Notes: generated by a model from the letters alone, not told the origin. Shown: positions 19,080 through 29,740, counted from the first letter of the stretch. The stretch: 64,000 nt of DNA from Paenibacillus tyrphae (GCF_024158745.1 NZ_JAMZAW010000032.1:28739-92738); one strand, 5' to 3'. Numbers and translations are program-made.

Positions 19080-21944
19080 CTATAGGGTTACCGTATCCAT
19101 CTTATAAACTGACGAATGCACAACATGATCAGAGTTCAGTTTCACTCCGAATAATTCTCGAATAATATGAATAGTCCAGTAATCCTCCAAATAGTAATAA
19201 TAGTTATTTGGCAGTTTCATATCGTATTTTAAATCGTCTTTCACCCATAATCGCTGAGCACGCTCATCTCTACTGTTCGGATACTCAGAAAAAACAAAAT
19301 GCATAAACATTGACATATAATTACGAATAGTGAGTTCTTGATTTTGAAGATCTATAAGATTTCTTGATAAACGATTGTATTCATTCAATTCGTCGCGCAA
19401 ACATGAGTCCGAAACGTGCTCAATTATCTCAAGAGGAATTTCCTTATAATAATTTTCCTTAAAGTGTACTTTCATTTCTTCCGATATCGATGGATGATAA
19501 ATGATATTTACCATCTGAGTTTTAATATTCTCAATATCAGCGAATATAGAATGATAAACGCTACCAGTACTGTTACTTGAGTCTTTTAGCATTCCAAAGC
19601 TGCATACCTCTTTACGAGTAAAATGGTATAGCAACTTTAAAAATTTCGAGGTTGTTACCAACGTTCCAATTTTATTTTTGTTCTCATCGAAATGGTCAGA
19701 TTCTATTAATACAATCTGCTTGGTTAAATCTTCATGACTCATTGCACGAACTTCGTTTTGAATGTCTGGATAAGCTGGTGTTTGAATATTCTGAAGTTGA
19801 CTAATTGCTTTAATAAACACATTTCCCGAATAGTTTTTGCGAGTACATAATCGATTACTTATATCGTTGTATCCTCTGCTTATGTCCTCGTTTGTCCTGC
19901 TAATATTTCCGACTAGTCGCTCAAACTCCCCAAAAAATACAAAAAGAGGAAGCTTTGGTGCCCAACGATTGATGTTTGTTAAAATAATGTGCATATCAGC
20001 TTCTGTTAGTTCCTGTCCAACTTCTTTGGCAAGATACTTAATGGTTTCCTGACAATCAAATACAACCTTCTGATAAGACTGATTGACTGCGATAGGGAAC
20101 ACATATCTTAATAGGTTACCATCAAATACTTTGTAGAAAAAATAATCTAATGCTTTTTTATACTGATTAAAGCGATAATTCGGTGCCAATTCTTGTTCAA
20201 ATCTATTACGATATGCCGTATACGTATCACATTCACGAATGAACCTAGCCGCATCATTTATAGCATCCAAATCAGATAAGTTCTCATGTGAATCTATACT
20301 ATTACGATAAAAAATATTGTCCCAAATTGCTGTTTCTGCTGCCACATCATATTTGTTTAGCAACAACTCAGCTAGTTTGGTTCCCGATACGCTTAGCACA
20401 TCAAATGTACTAACAAGCGCCTCTTGAAGTGTTTTCTTGAAATGATCGATATTATAAGGTTCATCATTAAATTCAAAATCCTCGACTTTTTCATAAAGTG
20501 AAAATAAAAGCTGATACGTTATGTCTGCATCATCTTCAGCAGCCTTATCGGCCTTAGCTGAAAAGTATAGTTTCGCTATATGCTCCTGACTTTTCAGTGC
20601 TTCATTGAAGATTTCACGTTGTCTCAGAAGAATCGAAGCTGCACTTAAATATGAGGTTAGCGTCTTACGAGACAGTATTGTATTTCGAGACGGTAAAAAC
20701 TTTAAAAGGTTATTTAAGGAAATAGAGATAGCTGCATAGAAGTTCGAATTATTACTATCGTAAAAATTAGTGGTCAATATGAAACAATTATATATGGCTT
20801 CATATTGTTTACCCGACTTAGCTAGGCGGTCAATTCGGCCGTAGCGTTGCTCAATAGCTGAAGGGAAAGCAGGAATATGATAGTTAATCACATGATTATA
20901 GCCAGGTAAGTTGACACCTTGTTCAGCAATCTGATAACTAACAACGAGCACGGTCGGCAGTGTATTTTCTTTTGTTTTATTAGAATAATGCGCCAGTTCA
21001 TAGTTGTTACTCCCCGAAACGACAGCGAAGCTTTTACCCGGTGTCTCTTCCCGGAATTTCATAAAGTCAGCCTCTTCTAAAGCTTTACGAAGTACCTCTG
21101 CTTCCTTCTCAATGAAACGTGTGAAAATAACAAAGCGTGAATCATGCTGTTCTTTCAAGCGTGTCTCTATAAATGCAACCGTTTGTTCTGCCTTTTGCTG
21201 CTGTGGAGTTCTACTATCTTCGTATTTAATTCCTACTTCATGAATCAATGTTTCATGGCGCTTAATGGCGGTCTTATGGAATTCCCTTATTTGCAAGGAC
21301 TGGATTGTATCTTTGAAATAACGTGTAACTGGCGAAGTAATATCGAATCTTGAACAAATAAGCGCATCTTTTTCCTTCCCAATCGTTTCAATATTTCGAA
21401 TCCAATTGTTTGGAATTTCTTTTTTTGTCATATTTTTAGCGATATTAATATACGTTTGTAAGTCATGTTGAGTAGATTTAATAGGTGTTGCCGTTAAAAA
21501 AACGACTTTCTCAGAAGTTAATTGTTCAAGAGCTATTCTTTTTTTGGTATCATCTGACAAGAACAAGTGTGCTTCGTCAATTATAATAAGCCCAAAAGCT
21601 CTTCTTGCGAGTTTCTCGATATGAGAATAATAGTTATTAATAATATGGACATGATGCGAATATCCCATATCTATAAATGGCAGTTTCTGATACCAATCAC
21701 CTAAGAACTGCCCCTGATGTTCACCTGCAGAGAGTGCCTTTGTAGTAATAATTAACACATCTTTATGGTTTTGTTCGATATAATCAAGTGCCATTAAGCC
21801 GCTCGTAATGGTTTTACCGCTTCCTACTTCATCGAAAATATATATTGCATCGTGTTTTTGCAAGCGATCGCAGTTTACAAATTGTAATGGAAATAAATCG
21901 ATGAGTTCAGGGTTAACAAACTCTAGCCAATTTCGTTCAATCAA
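19080..21944 (-). CDS. SF2 helicase (SNF2/DEAD-like) with long unknown C-terminus
   Basis: I start at TTG 21944, 6 nt after AGGGGTG; a GTG at 21953 is part of that ribosome site. The result is 954 residues. The N-terminal ~400 residues hold the helicase core: Walker A DEVGSGKT (~38-45), IIIDEAH (~120), motif III TATP (~150), and motif VI QRYGRIDR (~370). The C-terminal ~550 residues are not recognised. The core resembles SWI2/SNF2-like ATPases of bacterial defence systems. It stands alone, flanked by direct repeats, so it looks like a self-contained cassette. It may be a single-gene defence helicase; other roles cannot be excluded. Confidence 0.8.
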   Translation of the reverse strand: MIERNWLEFVNPELIDLFPLQFVNCDRLQKHDAIYIFDEVGSGKTITSGLMALDYIEQNHKDVLIITTKALSAGEHQGQFLGDWYQKLPFIDMGYSHHVHIINNYYSHIEKLARRAFGLIIIDEAHLFLSDDTKKRIALEQLTSEKVVFLTATPIKSTQHDLQTYINIAKNMTKKEIPNNWIRNIETIGKEKDALICSRFDITSPVTRYFKDTIQSLQIREFHKTAIKRHETLIHEVGIKYEDSRTPQQQKAEQTVAFIETRLKEQHDSRFVIFTRFIEKEAEVLRKALEEADFMKFREETPGKSFAVVSGSNNYELAHYSNKTKENTLPTVLVVSYQIAEQGVNLPGYNHVINYHIPAFPSAIEQRYGRIDRLAKSGKQYEAIYNCFILTTNFYDSNNSNFYAAISISLNNLLKFLPSRNTILSRKTLTSYLSAASILLRQREIFNEALKSQEHIAKLYFSAKADKAAEDDADITYQLLFSLYEKVEDFEFNDEPYNIDHFKKTLQEALVSTFDVLSVSGTKLAELLLNKYDVAAETAIWDNIFYRNSIDSHENLSDLDAINDAARFIRECDTYTAYRNRFEQELAPNYRFNQYKKALDYFFYKVFDGNLLRYVFPIAVNQSYQKVVFDCQETIKYLAKEVGQELTEADMHIILTNINRWAPKLPLFVFFGEFERLVGNISRTNEDISRGYNDISNRLCTRKNYSGNVFIKAISQLQNIQTPAYPDIQNEVRAMSHEDLTKQIVLIESDHFDENKNKIGTLVTTSKFLKLLYHFTRKEVCSFGMLKDSSNSTGSVYHSIFADIENIKTQMVNIIYHPSISEEMKVHFKENYYKEIPLEIIEHVSDSCLRDELNEYNRLSRNLIDLQNQELTIRNYMSMFMHFVFSEYPNSRDERAQRLWVKDDLKYDMKLPNNYYYYLEDYWTIHIIRELFGVKLNSDHVVHSSVYKMDTVTL

Positions 21945-22057
21945 ACATTTCACCCCTAAAAGGATTTAAATAATTCCTAACAGCAGACCAGACGATACTT
22001 GAAGTTAAAGAACTGCATATATTAAAAAAAGGGACAAGTCGAATAAGAAATCATATA

Positions 22058-22166
22058 TCTTTCTATACTGATACAGGGAATGGGAGTAAAACCTACCATC
22101 TGCGATTATCTGTTGTATGTCTGGCATAAAGCGAATTCTTCACTATAACTAATCCTATCGCTCCAG
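22058..22166. repeat. Direct repeat copy 2, upstream of the helicase gene
   Basis: This is the partner of 18940-19048. Both copies lie upstream of a minus-strand gene (this one ~115 bp before the helicase start). Read on the minus strand they contain YATACAAC (22119-22112 here), 14 bp after AGAAT-like bases, a faint resemblance to sigma-E promoters. They could be duplicated promoters or the scars of cassette insertion. Confidence 0.75.
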
Positions 22167-22473
22167 CTTCTCATCCCCACACGAACCCTATCCGTAAATA
22201 TTTCCAATGACAAAGTGGGCATCGCCATCCACGCGGTGGGAATGCCTTACAAGATACTAAAGAGCAAGAGTCCATCCCAGTGGACTACGTTTGAGAGGCC
22301 ATCAATAGCGTGAATCCCGTACACTACGCGGTTCGGAACGCTATGCCTCTTGAACCAAAGCCAGCTGGAGGACAACAAAGCATACGGAATGCCAATAAAA
22401 GGATAAGGAAATTAAGGTAGCATCCAAAGGGGAATGGGGCTTGGCAGTTGTTGAGTAGTTGTTTGCAGTTATC
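22167..22473. other. Intergenic stretch without recognisable gene
   Basis: Both strands were read and only short open stretches were found. The base composition is richer in G+C than the genes on either side. No promoter, repeat or RNA could be identified. Confidence 0.5.
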
Positions 22474-23307
22474 CTACCACTCGTGCCTTTCTAAGCCAAG
22501 TGCTGCTGCTATTGCATAGTCTATATCTTGCCAGCTCACGTTTATCCCCACCATTGAGGTCTCCTCATTGTTTTTCCGCATTAACTTCGTTATTAAGTCT
22601 TTGTCACTCAATATCGGTACATAACCTACGTCATCTCCGACTAGGATCAGTTCATCATGCTTCCCTTCGCATTGTTCCATAAGGTCAAATATTGTTGTGA
22701 CTAGAAAATCAGTAAGTTCCTCAAATACAATGAGTTCACCGCCAGAATACTCTAAGTACTTGATAACATCAAAATCAAATAAACTATTACTGAAATAATC
22801 CCACACCCCTACAATAAATACGTTGTAATCGCCATTTAACCGCAAGCATCCGCATATCTCCCTCAGCAAAGATGATAGCGGTGGGATTTTGAGGTTCTTC
22901 TCGGGGTATTCGTTTTGATAGTATCTCGTAGTTTTCAACGTTTCCCTTGAGAGAAACAAGAGGTCAACAAAGATAGATTTATTGTGTAATTTATCCACTT
23001 CAGTAGATTTGATAAACTGAACTACCTCTTCTATGCATTTTGTAACGTTAGTTGTTACTTCGTTCCCGGTAAACCTTATTACAGTTAAGCCTAGGCGTTG
23101 TAAGTACCGCTCACGGACCGCATCATTAGTACGTTGTTCTTTTGTACTGTGGAATTCATGGCCGTCAATTTCGATCACGATTTTTTTACTTCGTAAATAA
23201 AAGTCAACTCGGTATCTACCAATCCACACTTCATATTCCAATCCGTGTATCTTCTTTTTTGCATGATCATAAAAAATTTTCTGTGCACCAGTCAATTTGT
23301 TTGACAT
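22474..23307 (-). CDS. DUF559-family nuclease-fold protein (Vsr/PD-(D/E)XK-like)
   Basis: A 277-residue protein. Residues ~5-105 match the DUF559 pattern: RVDFYLRSKKIVIEIDGHEF, then RYLQRLGLTVIRFTGNEV. This puts an Asp (RVDF) and the E-x-D-x-H set in the positions used by very-short-patch and restriction-like endonucleases. The remaining ~170 residues are unfamiliar. DUF559 proteins are common in restriction loci and mobile DNA. It lies alone between the helicase cassette and the RloC gene, so whether it acts with either is not clear. Confidence 0.75.
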   Translation of the reverse strand: MSNKLTGAQKIFYDHAKKKIHGLEYEVWIGRYRVDFYLRSKKIVIEIDGHEFHSTKEQRTNDAVRERYLQRLGLTVIRFTGNEVTTNVTKCIEEVVQFIKSTEVDKLHNKSIFVDLLFLSRETLKTTRYYQNEYPEKNLKIPPLSSLLREICGCLRLNGDYNVFIVGVWDYFSNSLFDFDVIKYLEYSGGELIVFEELTDFLVTTIFDLMEQCEGKHDELILVGDDVGYVPILSDKDLITKLMRKNNEETSMVGINVSWQDIDYAIAAALGLERHEW

Positions 23308-24045
23308 GCATTACCACTTCCTCTATGATTTTTTGTCATTGCATCAATAATGTTCAAGTGAACTATCTTGTCCGCTTGATTTCTGAATTTTGTAATTTTT
23401 GCAAACATACCGATCAATGCCGCCATACCGTTGGCGGCTATTCGTAAACTCTTTTATGCAGGGAGTATTGCAAATTAATAGAGGTTGTGGGCATCGTTGT
23501 TTCTACCTGATTTAATCAAACAACCTGTATACTAATTGAGAGTAAACGTGATTACATCAGCCCTCACTTCAGATTTCATAAAAATGGTATAGATTTCATG
23601 TGGGTATAGCTAGATGGAACATCTCTTTGATGTCTGCACATGCCGAAATGATTAATCCGTCCCTTCCGAATTTAACTCAAATTCAATCCTCGGCAGGTTA
23701 AACGATACATCTCATGCTTGTCCGCATAGCTGTCTTCCTCCGAAATACGATAACACTCTATCATATTGAATCGCCTTCAGCATATTGGTGCATTCCGAGC
23801 ATTTCAGAAATGCCATATCCAATCCCTCCATCACTAATGTCTGCTGATCATATTAAAACACAATGATTAGACAATAGGTTGTCATAGAATATACGTTCCT
23901 ATGGAATAAAATCCCTTTACTGATAATTCGACAAAATAGGCAGCAAGTCCTGTGGAAATACGAAAAAAACCAAACAAAGCAATAAATAACCGCTTTGTTT
24001 GGGTAAATTTCATTGTATATTTTTTAATGAGAAGAACTCAACTGA
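23308..24045. other. AT-rich intergenic region with one gene remnant
   Basis: Apart from the small remnant at 23672-23816, no gene, repeat or structured RNA could be supported. Confidence 0.5.
23672..23816 (-). pseudogene. Remnant of a small Cys-rich protein
   Basis: ATG 23816 follows GGAGGGATTGG and opens MAFLKCSECTNMLKAIQYD. A second frame takes over at about 23758 (IECYRISEEDSYADKHEMYR, then LTCRGLNLS and stop). The CxxC at the start and the later Cys suggest a small zinc-binding protein broken by one indel. The family is not recognised. Confidence 0.35.
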
Positions 24046-26262
24046 TCATGATACCTGTGCTTGAGGAATCTCATTTGCTTCCTCAATGCCCATCATCATT
24101 TTGTAATGTGCATGATGATTTGTAACCTTGAATATTTTCTCAAAAATATTCAAGTACCTAGCATTTGTATCTATTGGGTGCTCAATATATAAATCATCAC
24201 TTGCAAAATGAGACCCATCATTCGCCCAGGACAAAAGCGATTTACATATTACCTTTTCTTCTTCATCGAATTTATTCAGTATATCATCTTCACTAAAATT
24301 GCCAAATACTTTAAAATAATTTTCAATAATCCTACGAATCAAGTTTTGAACCGTAGTTGAAGAACTACTCTGTGTTGCTGATCTAAGTTCTTGCCACATT
24401 AACTCATATGAAGTTTTGATTGGATTTGTATCGTAGGGTTTAGCCTCTGTAACATTATTAACTTTTCTAATAATCCAGAATGTTTCATCATGTAATTTAA
24501 CGCCTTTTGACCGCTTTTTATTAAAAGTTACTTCCTTGTGAAAGTAGACATTATGGGTTAAAACAAATAATTGAACAACATTGTTTTTATTGTTCCTACT
24601 ATCATCAATAAGTTTCAAAATGAGATTGCTGACGATAAACAATACATTACTATCCAAGCTAGAAATTGGGTCATCTATCACAACGACTTTATTCTCTGTA
24701 ATAAGATCTCTGTTATTACTTCCATTCAATAAATGCATAAAATATAAAAATGTTACGAATGTCTTTTCTCCTTCACTTAACGTCTGATTTACATCTTCTC
24801 CAGTGGATCGTACCAATCGATAATTACCCTGGTTTTGTGTATGCGCAAATTTAAAATTTGTAAAATTATATGCTTTTAACAGACGGTTCATCTCATTAAC
24901 GGATGGAATTACACTAGTGATTTGAGCCTCCAAACCCTCAACTTCTGAAATTAATCTGTTTTTCTCAGATGTTTTTGACGTAATCCTATCTTTTATCCCC
25001 GTTATCGCATTCTTAATGCTAAATTCTTTGCGTACATATTTTTCGTGATTATGCAGATTCTCATTTGCTATGAATCTCCATATCTGATCCTTTAGTAGTT
25101 GTTCTTCCTGAGTCCGGTTATCAATCAACCTGTTATGTCCATGAATCTCCTGATTTACCCTCTCAATTTCAAGATTGATATTTTTTACAAATTCATCAAC
25201 AGGAACTAGTGTCATTCCCTTACTCGGTTCTTTTTGTTTTTGTTCAATCAATTCGAGATTGATTTCATTCTTCGATCTGATTAGTTCAAACTGTTGATTA
25301 ATTCTCTCTTTATCGATATACGGCAATTCCTTTTCCAATAGGCCTTGGATTGAAGTTTTAAGATTACTATAAGATTCCATGTATTGATCAACACACTTTT
25401 TTAATTCCTTCATCTCATTTTCATAAGTTTCATTAAAATACTCTTCTAATTGATGTAGAAAACCATCCGGCAATGACTGTTGACAAAAAGGGCATTTACC
25501 TTCTGAATTATGTACATGATCATATCCTCTTTTTACCCAATCGCTTATAGCCAGTCTAGAAATGAGTGCGGCGATATCAACCTCCTGCTTACCAACAATT
25601 TGATTTTGGAATATCTGACTTGAACAAGCAGCGTTTAGTTCGTCATTTTTTATTGATTGTATAGCTTGAATTTTCACTAAACTTCCATTGAATAATTTAT
25701 TTGAACGAGCGCGCAAATTTTCAACATCACATAACATACCTTCAAGTGAATGCGACTGTTTACATTTATTCATAAAGTTAATTTTATTATTTCGAACACC
25801 TGAAAAAGCTTGCAAAAACTCGTTATCATATTTTCTTTTCAATTCCCAACAATCATCTATAAATTCATTTTCATTCGAGGTATATTCTTCTTCTTTATTG
25901 GATAAGTTAGTGCGCATTCTCCGAATCTCTTCATCTAATTTATCAACTAGCCTCTTCTTTTCAGCAATTTCGTTTTTTATTTCAGTTGACTCCTTACCTA
26001 ATGTGAATATACCTTTTATGTTCGACTCCTGATGGAAATTTTCCTCAACGAATTTCTGGTTATATACCAATGTTTTTAATGGTTGAGATGCCCAATTAAT
26101 ATTACAATCTGAGAAGTTCTCAATATTTTTCATAACATTTGATAATGATGTTTTCCCACTTCCATTGGAACCGTAAAAAAAATTAATTTTCTTTAATTCA
26201 CTAAACATAACACCTGTATTATTATAAGTTGCTATTTTCTTAATGGAAATTTCTTTAATCAT
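24046..26262 (-). CDS. rloC: RloC-like zinc-hook ATPase, candidate anticodon nuclease
   Basis: A 738-residue protein, ATG 26262 behind GGGGTGAA. It has an ABC/SMC-type ATPase split by coiled coils: Walker A GSNGSGKT (31-38), a zinc hook CPFC (~257) between long coiled coils, signature LSEGEKTF (~495), and Walker B VVIDDPISSLDS (~527). The C-terminal region has RRIIENYF (R-x3-E, ~645) and a His in NDGSH (~682), which fits the Arg-Glu-His triad of RloC and PrrC nucleases. RloC genes are typically linked to type I restriction loci and act when phages disable restriction. Here the gene follows hsdR by 112 bp. An ATPase of the wider AAA_13 group without tRNA cleavage is the alternative. Confidence 0.7.
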   Translation of the reverse strand: MIKEISIKKIATYNNTGVMFSELKKINFFYGSNGSGKTSLSNVMKNIENFSDCNINWASQPLKTLVYNQKFVEENFHQESNIKGIFTLGKESTEIKNEIAEKKRLVDKLDEEIRRMRTNLSNKEEEYTSNENEFIDDCWELKRKYDNEFLQAFSGVRNNKINFMNKCKQSHSLEGMLCDVENLRARSNKLFNGSLVKIQAIQSIKNDELNAACSSQIFQNQIVGKQEVDIAALISRLAISDWVKRGYDHVHNSEGKCPFCQQSLPDGFLHQLEEYFNETYENEMKELKKCVDQYMESYSNLKTSIQGLLEKELPYIDKERINQQFELIRSKNEINLELIEQKQKEPSKGMTLVPVDEFVKNINLEIERVNQEIHGHNRLIDNRTQEEQLLKDQIWRFIANENLHNHEKYVRKEFSIKNAITGIKDRITSKTSEKNRLISEVEGLEAQITSVIPSVNEMNRLLKAYNFTNFKFAHTQNQGNYRLVRSTGEDVNQTLSEGEKTFVTFLYFMHLLNGSNNRDLITENKVVVIDDPISSLDSNVLFIVSNLILKLIDDSRNNKNNVVQLFVLTHNVYFHKEVTFNKKRSKGVKLHDETFWIIRKVNNVTEAKPYDTNPIKTSYELMWQELRSATQSSSSTTVQNLIRRIIENYFKVFGNFSEDDILNKFDEEEKVICKSLLSWANDGSHFASDDLYIEHPIDTNARYLNIFEKIFKVTNHHAHYKMMMGIEEANEIPQAQVS

Positions 26263-26374
26263 TACATTTCACCCCGTACTCGGTAATTGAAAAAGGCATA
26301 ACTAAAATAGATATCCATTTTAGTTACGCCCAGATGTAAGTTATTAATTTAGCAGTATCTATAATTTGTTAAAC

Positions 26375-29300
26375 CTAAGCTCCAACAAACTCTGCGTTCT
26401 TATTAATCGCATCAATAATGCCGATAATTGCCCGCGCATCGTCCAGATTACTACTGAACAGTTCCGTGATACTGCCTACCGTACGGAACGGCTCCTCTTG
26501 AAGAACGGACTTTTCTATTATACCATTTTTAACTACATATTCGATAATCAGCTTCACAAACCGTAGTTGATTGACATTCAAACGATTTTCTTGAAGAAAT
26601 ATCATGAATGCTTCATTCGCGGCCTCTTGATCAAGCCCCACTATCGTTCGTACAAGCTTAGTTACCGGTAAATCTTTATATTCCCGTTCATAATCTTCTT
26701 TGGTTCCAAGCTCTGCCCACAGGATATGTTCAAGCGTCTCCAAGTCTTGTTTTGTGATCGGTTTGTTGTTGCGTAGTTTATAGATAGCTAGTTGATCCTT
26801 GTTAGTTTGCAAATATTGGCTAACTTTTTTACGGTAATTTTGCAGGTCATTGGTGTTATAGAAGCCGCGGCTCTCTTCTATGGCAAGCCACTCATCTTTA
26901 AAATTCGTATAATAAATTTGCTGCGTTTCACGTTCCAGGAACTTAATAAGATCCCGCAGCGCTTCACGTACTTTCTCCATTTCGAAGATGTCCGCTTCTT
27001 CCCAAAACTCTGCCGTCATGACCTTCTCTATTACATTTCGCTGGGCGACGATTTGGGGAATCGTCCCCAACTTGGATAGCTTTTCTGCCGTCTCAATGAC
27101 TTTGCGAATCGGCTTCACCGATTGCGTTCCCTGAAGTTTAGCCAATTCGATGATTAGCATCATATAGTCAAACCGTTTCGCTAATTCGTCATTGCTAAAA
27201 GAAACGGCAAGAGGAGCAATATGTTCCTTCAAATCCCCCATATCGGTATCACTTAAGGAGCGCCATGCAGCGTCATTTTTATATTTATGGACATATTGGA
27301 TATGCTGTCGAATGCGAAAATGTTCTTCATTCAGCGCCTTCACGCTATCCTTTAGCAATTCCACCAAATCAGTGCGGTGAGCGATATACTCCTGTTCCTG
27401 AAAACGTAGTTGCTGGAGTTCACGCACAATCTGTGTACGAACATTGAACAGCTTCTCCGATAAAGTTTCGGTAATATCGCTATCCTTTCCTTTCGGATTG
27501 GCCCGGAAATACTCAAAGTTTCGGCAAAAGTCAAAGATCAAGAACTCCTTCTTATCCTCACCAATACCATGCAGGTCTTTACACAACCGCGTCCCTCGGC
27601 CCACCATCTGCCAAAACTTCGACTTTGAGCGAACCTTCTTGAAAAATACCAAGTTGACAGCCTCAGGTATGTCTACACCTGTATCCAGCATATCGACAGA
27701 AACAGCTATTTGAGGAAGCTTGCTCCATATGGAAAAATCATCAATCAAAGATTGATAATATTTCGTTTTGATATCAATGACCCGCGCAAAATGCCCCTTT
27801 AATGCCGGATACAGGCTATCGAATCGATCCACGATCGCAACCGCGTGCCGATGATTTTTGGCAAAAATGATGGTCTTGCCCAGCTTGTCTCCGCCTTCAA
27901 CCTTCAGGCCACGCTCCATAACAAACTGCAGAACCCGGTCTATCGTATCCTGATTAAACAACCACTCATTTATCGCTGCACTGTCAATATCCCGTGGTTC
28001 CTCTTCTTCATCCTCTAGAAGCACTTCTTCGTATTGCTCTTTTTCCTCCTCGGACAAGTCATCGTAGTGGATGCCGTCATCCATAATCTTTGTCGTTGTT
28101 TCCACCGTACGATAATCCACTAAGTGTCCTTCTTTGACTGCTTGCTCCAATTCGTAGGCATAGGTCGGAACAGAATTCTCCAAATGGAATACATCATATG
28201 TATTTTTGTCGACTTCATCCTTAGGTGTTGCCGTCAAGCCCATTAGGATGGCATCAAAATAATCGAATATGGCCTTATATTTCTTATAGACGCTGCGATG
28301 CGATTCATCGATAATGATGAAGTCGAAATGACCAACCGTAAACAGCTTTTTGCCATCCTTCCGCTTGGCCTCGTCGATGGCATTCATCATCGTTGGGTAA
28401 GTAGAGAATACGATCCTTGCCGTCTCTGGATTGTCCTTGCTGTCCAGCAGGTTGCACAGTGTCATATCGGGCAAATACTGGCTGAAGCTGTTTTTGGCTT
28501 GACGGACAAGCGTTGTACGATCCGCAAGAAATAACACATTCTTAACCCAGTTATATCGACTCAGCACATCCACGATGGCACTCGCGGTGCGTGTTTTCCC
28601 ACTGCCTGTTGCCATAACAAGCAATGCGGTCCGCTGCCCCTTGTTTAAAGCGTCGCAAACCGAAAGGACTGCTTCATGCTGATACGGGCGATTCACAATG
28701 GAATCGTTGATCTGTACTTCCTCTAATGGTTTACGAATCGAACGCCGGTTCATGAGCAATTGCAGCTCATCCTGACTTGCGAACCCGGATACCAGCCGAC
28801 TAGCATAGTGAAAATCATCCCAGAAGTTCGTTACAAATCCATTCGTATAATAAATCACCGGACGCTGTCCATATCGCTGCTCCAAACAATCCGCATAGAG
28901 CTTCGCTTGCTGTTTGCCCACATTAGGATCTGCACTGGTCCGTTTCGCCTCTACCACAGCCAGCGGCTTCCCGTTCTCACCGAATAACACGTAATCGACA
29001 TAACCGATACCTTGTCCGTTTGGCATACCTTGTACTTCAAACTCTTCCAGCACATTTCTTTGAAACGCCCATCCGGCCAGCTTCAGCTCCAGATCAATGT
29101 AACGTTTACGGGTCTCGTATTCACTGATTTCATCCGGTACAAAGTTGTAGTCCTGAATATTCTCTGCCTTACGTGCTGTCAGCAGCTTCCGGAGCTCTTC
29201 ATTTTCTTTGACCAGGTCCTCCAGCTTACGATCCTTCGAACCCAAGCGGTCGTACAAATCCTGCAGCTCCTGGGGTCTAACTTTATCTTGCTGCTTGTTG

Positions 29301-29740
29301 TCTTCCAAAAGGAGTTGTTCATCAAAGCTTCTTGCAGTGTATTCGATCGAGTAACAATAATCGATCCAGCTTATGAAGTTATGCAGGTTGCGAAGGGACA
29401 GGATCGCCTCGCCGCGGCTGATCGTTGCATTCGAATGAACTGCTACATTGCCCAGCTTTGTAATATATTTCAACTGAGGTAACATGGATTGATCGATTAC
29501 GCGGAGAAAAGATACATCATGAATAAGGCTCGACAATTTATCTTGATAAGGGACCTTCAAGTCGCTATCGTAGGTAAACAGCCATTTTACAGCAAGTTCC
29601 AAAGCCCGCCGACAGAGGATAGCGCTGGTTGCAGGACTGACAACCAACGCTTTTTCCGCCTCGATACATGCGCCAGCAAAGCTAGCGTAGTTCTTTATTT
29701 CATTGAGAAATCCAAAGTTCGATAGCTGCATATCACTCAT
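26375..29740 (-). CDS. hsdR: Type I restriction endonuclease, R subunit
   Basis: A 1121-residue protein starting directly after the hsdS stop. Residues 1-125 look like a DUF4145 domain (ATSAILCRRALELAVKWLF). Then come the HsdR nuclease core with VVEAKRTS (~263), helicase Walker A MATGSGKT (~375), IIDESH (~480), GLTATP (~505), MLDTGVDIP and QMVGRGTRLC. The C-terminal helical part binds the methylase core. The subunit translocates DNA and cuts at a distance when the site is unmethylated. The DUF4145 fusion resembles EcoEI-like enzymes. Confidence 0.93.
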   Translation of the reverse strand: MSDMQLSNFGFLNEIKNYASFAGACIEAEKALVVSPATSAILCRRALELAVKWLFTYDSDLKVPYQDKLSSLIHDVSFLRVIDQSMLPQLKYITKLGNVAVHSNATISRGEAILSLRNLHNFISWIDYCYSIEYTARSFDEQLLLEDNKQQDKVRPQELQDLYDRLGSKDRKLEDLVKENEELRKLLTARKAENIQDYNFVPDEISEYETRKRYIDLELKLAGWAFQRNVLEEFEVQGMPNGQGIGYVDYVLFGENGKPLAVVEAKRTSADPNVGKQQAKLYADCLEQRYGQRPVIYYTNGFVTNFWDDFHYASRLVSGFASQDELQLLMNRRSIRKPLEEVQINDSIVNRPYQHEAVLSVCDALNKGQRTALLVMATGSGKTRTASAIVDVLSRYNWVKNVLFLADRTTLVRQAKNSFSQYLPDMTLCNLLDSKDNPETARIVFSTYPTMMNAIDEAKRKDGKKLFTVGHFDFIIIDESHRSVYKKYKAIFDYFDAILMGLTATPKDEVDKNTYDVFHLENSVPTYAYELEQAVKEGHLVDYRTVETTTKIMDDGIHYDDLSEEEKEQYEEVLLEDEEEEPRDIDSAAINEWLFNQDTIDRVLQFVMERGLKVEGGDKLGKTIIFAKNHRHAVAIVDRFDSLYPALKGHFARVIDIKTKYYQSLIDDFSIWSKLPQIAVSVDMLDTGVDIPEAVNLVFFKKVRSKSKFWQMVGRGTRLCKDLHGIGEDKKEFLIFDFCRNFEYFRANPKGKDSDITETLSEKLFNVRTQIVRELQQLRFQEQEYIAHRTDLVELLKDSVKALNEEHFRIRQHIQYVHKYKNDAAWRSLSDTDMGDLKEHIAPLAVSFSNDELAKRFDYMMLIIELAKLQGTQSVKPIRKVIETAEKLSKLGTIPQIVAQRNVIEKVMTAEFWEEADIFEMEKVREALRDLIKFLERETQQIYYTNFKDEWLAIEESRGFYNTNDLQNYRKKVSQYLQTNKDQLAIYKLRNNKPITKQDLETLEHILWAELGTKEDYEREYKDLPVTKLVRTIVGLDQEAANEAFMIFLQENRLNVNQLRFVKLIIEYVVKNGIIEKSVLQEEPFRTVGSITELFSSNLDDARAIIGIIDAINKNAEFVGA

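Noticed and set aside
23461..24040. Possible CRISPR or repeat array in the AT-rich spacer
   Set aside because: No regular repeats or spacers were found on reading.
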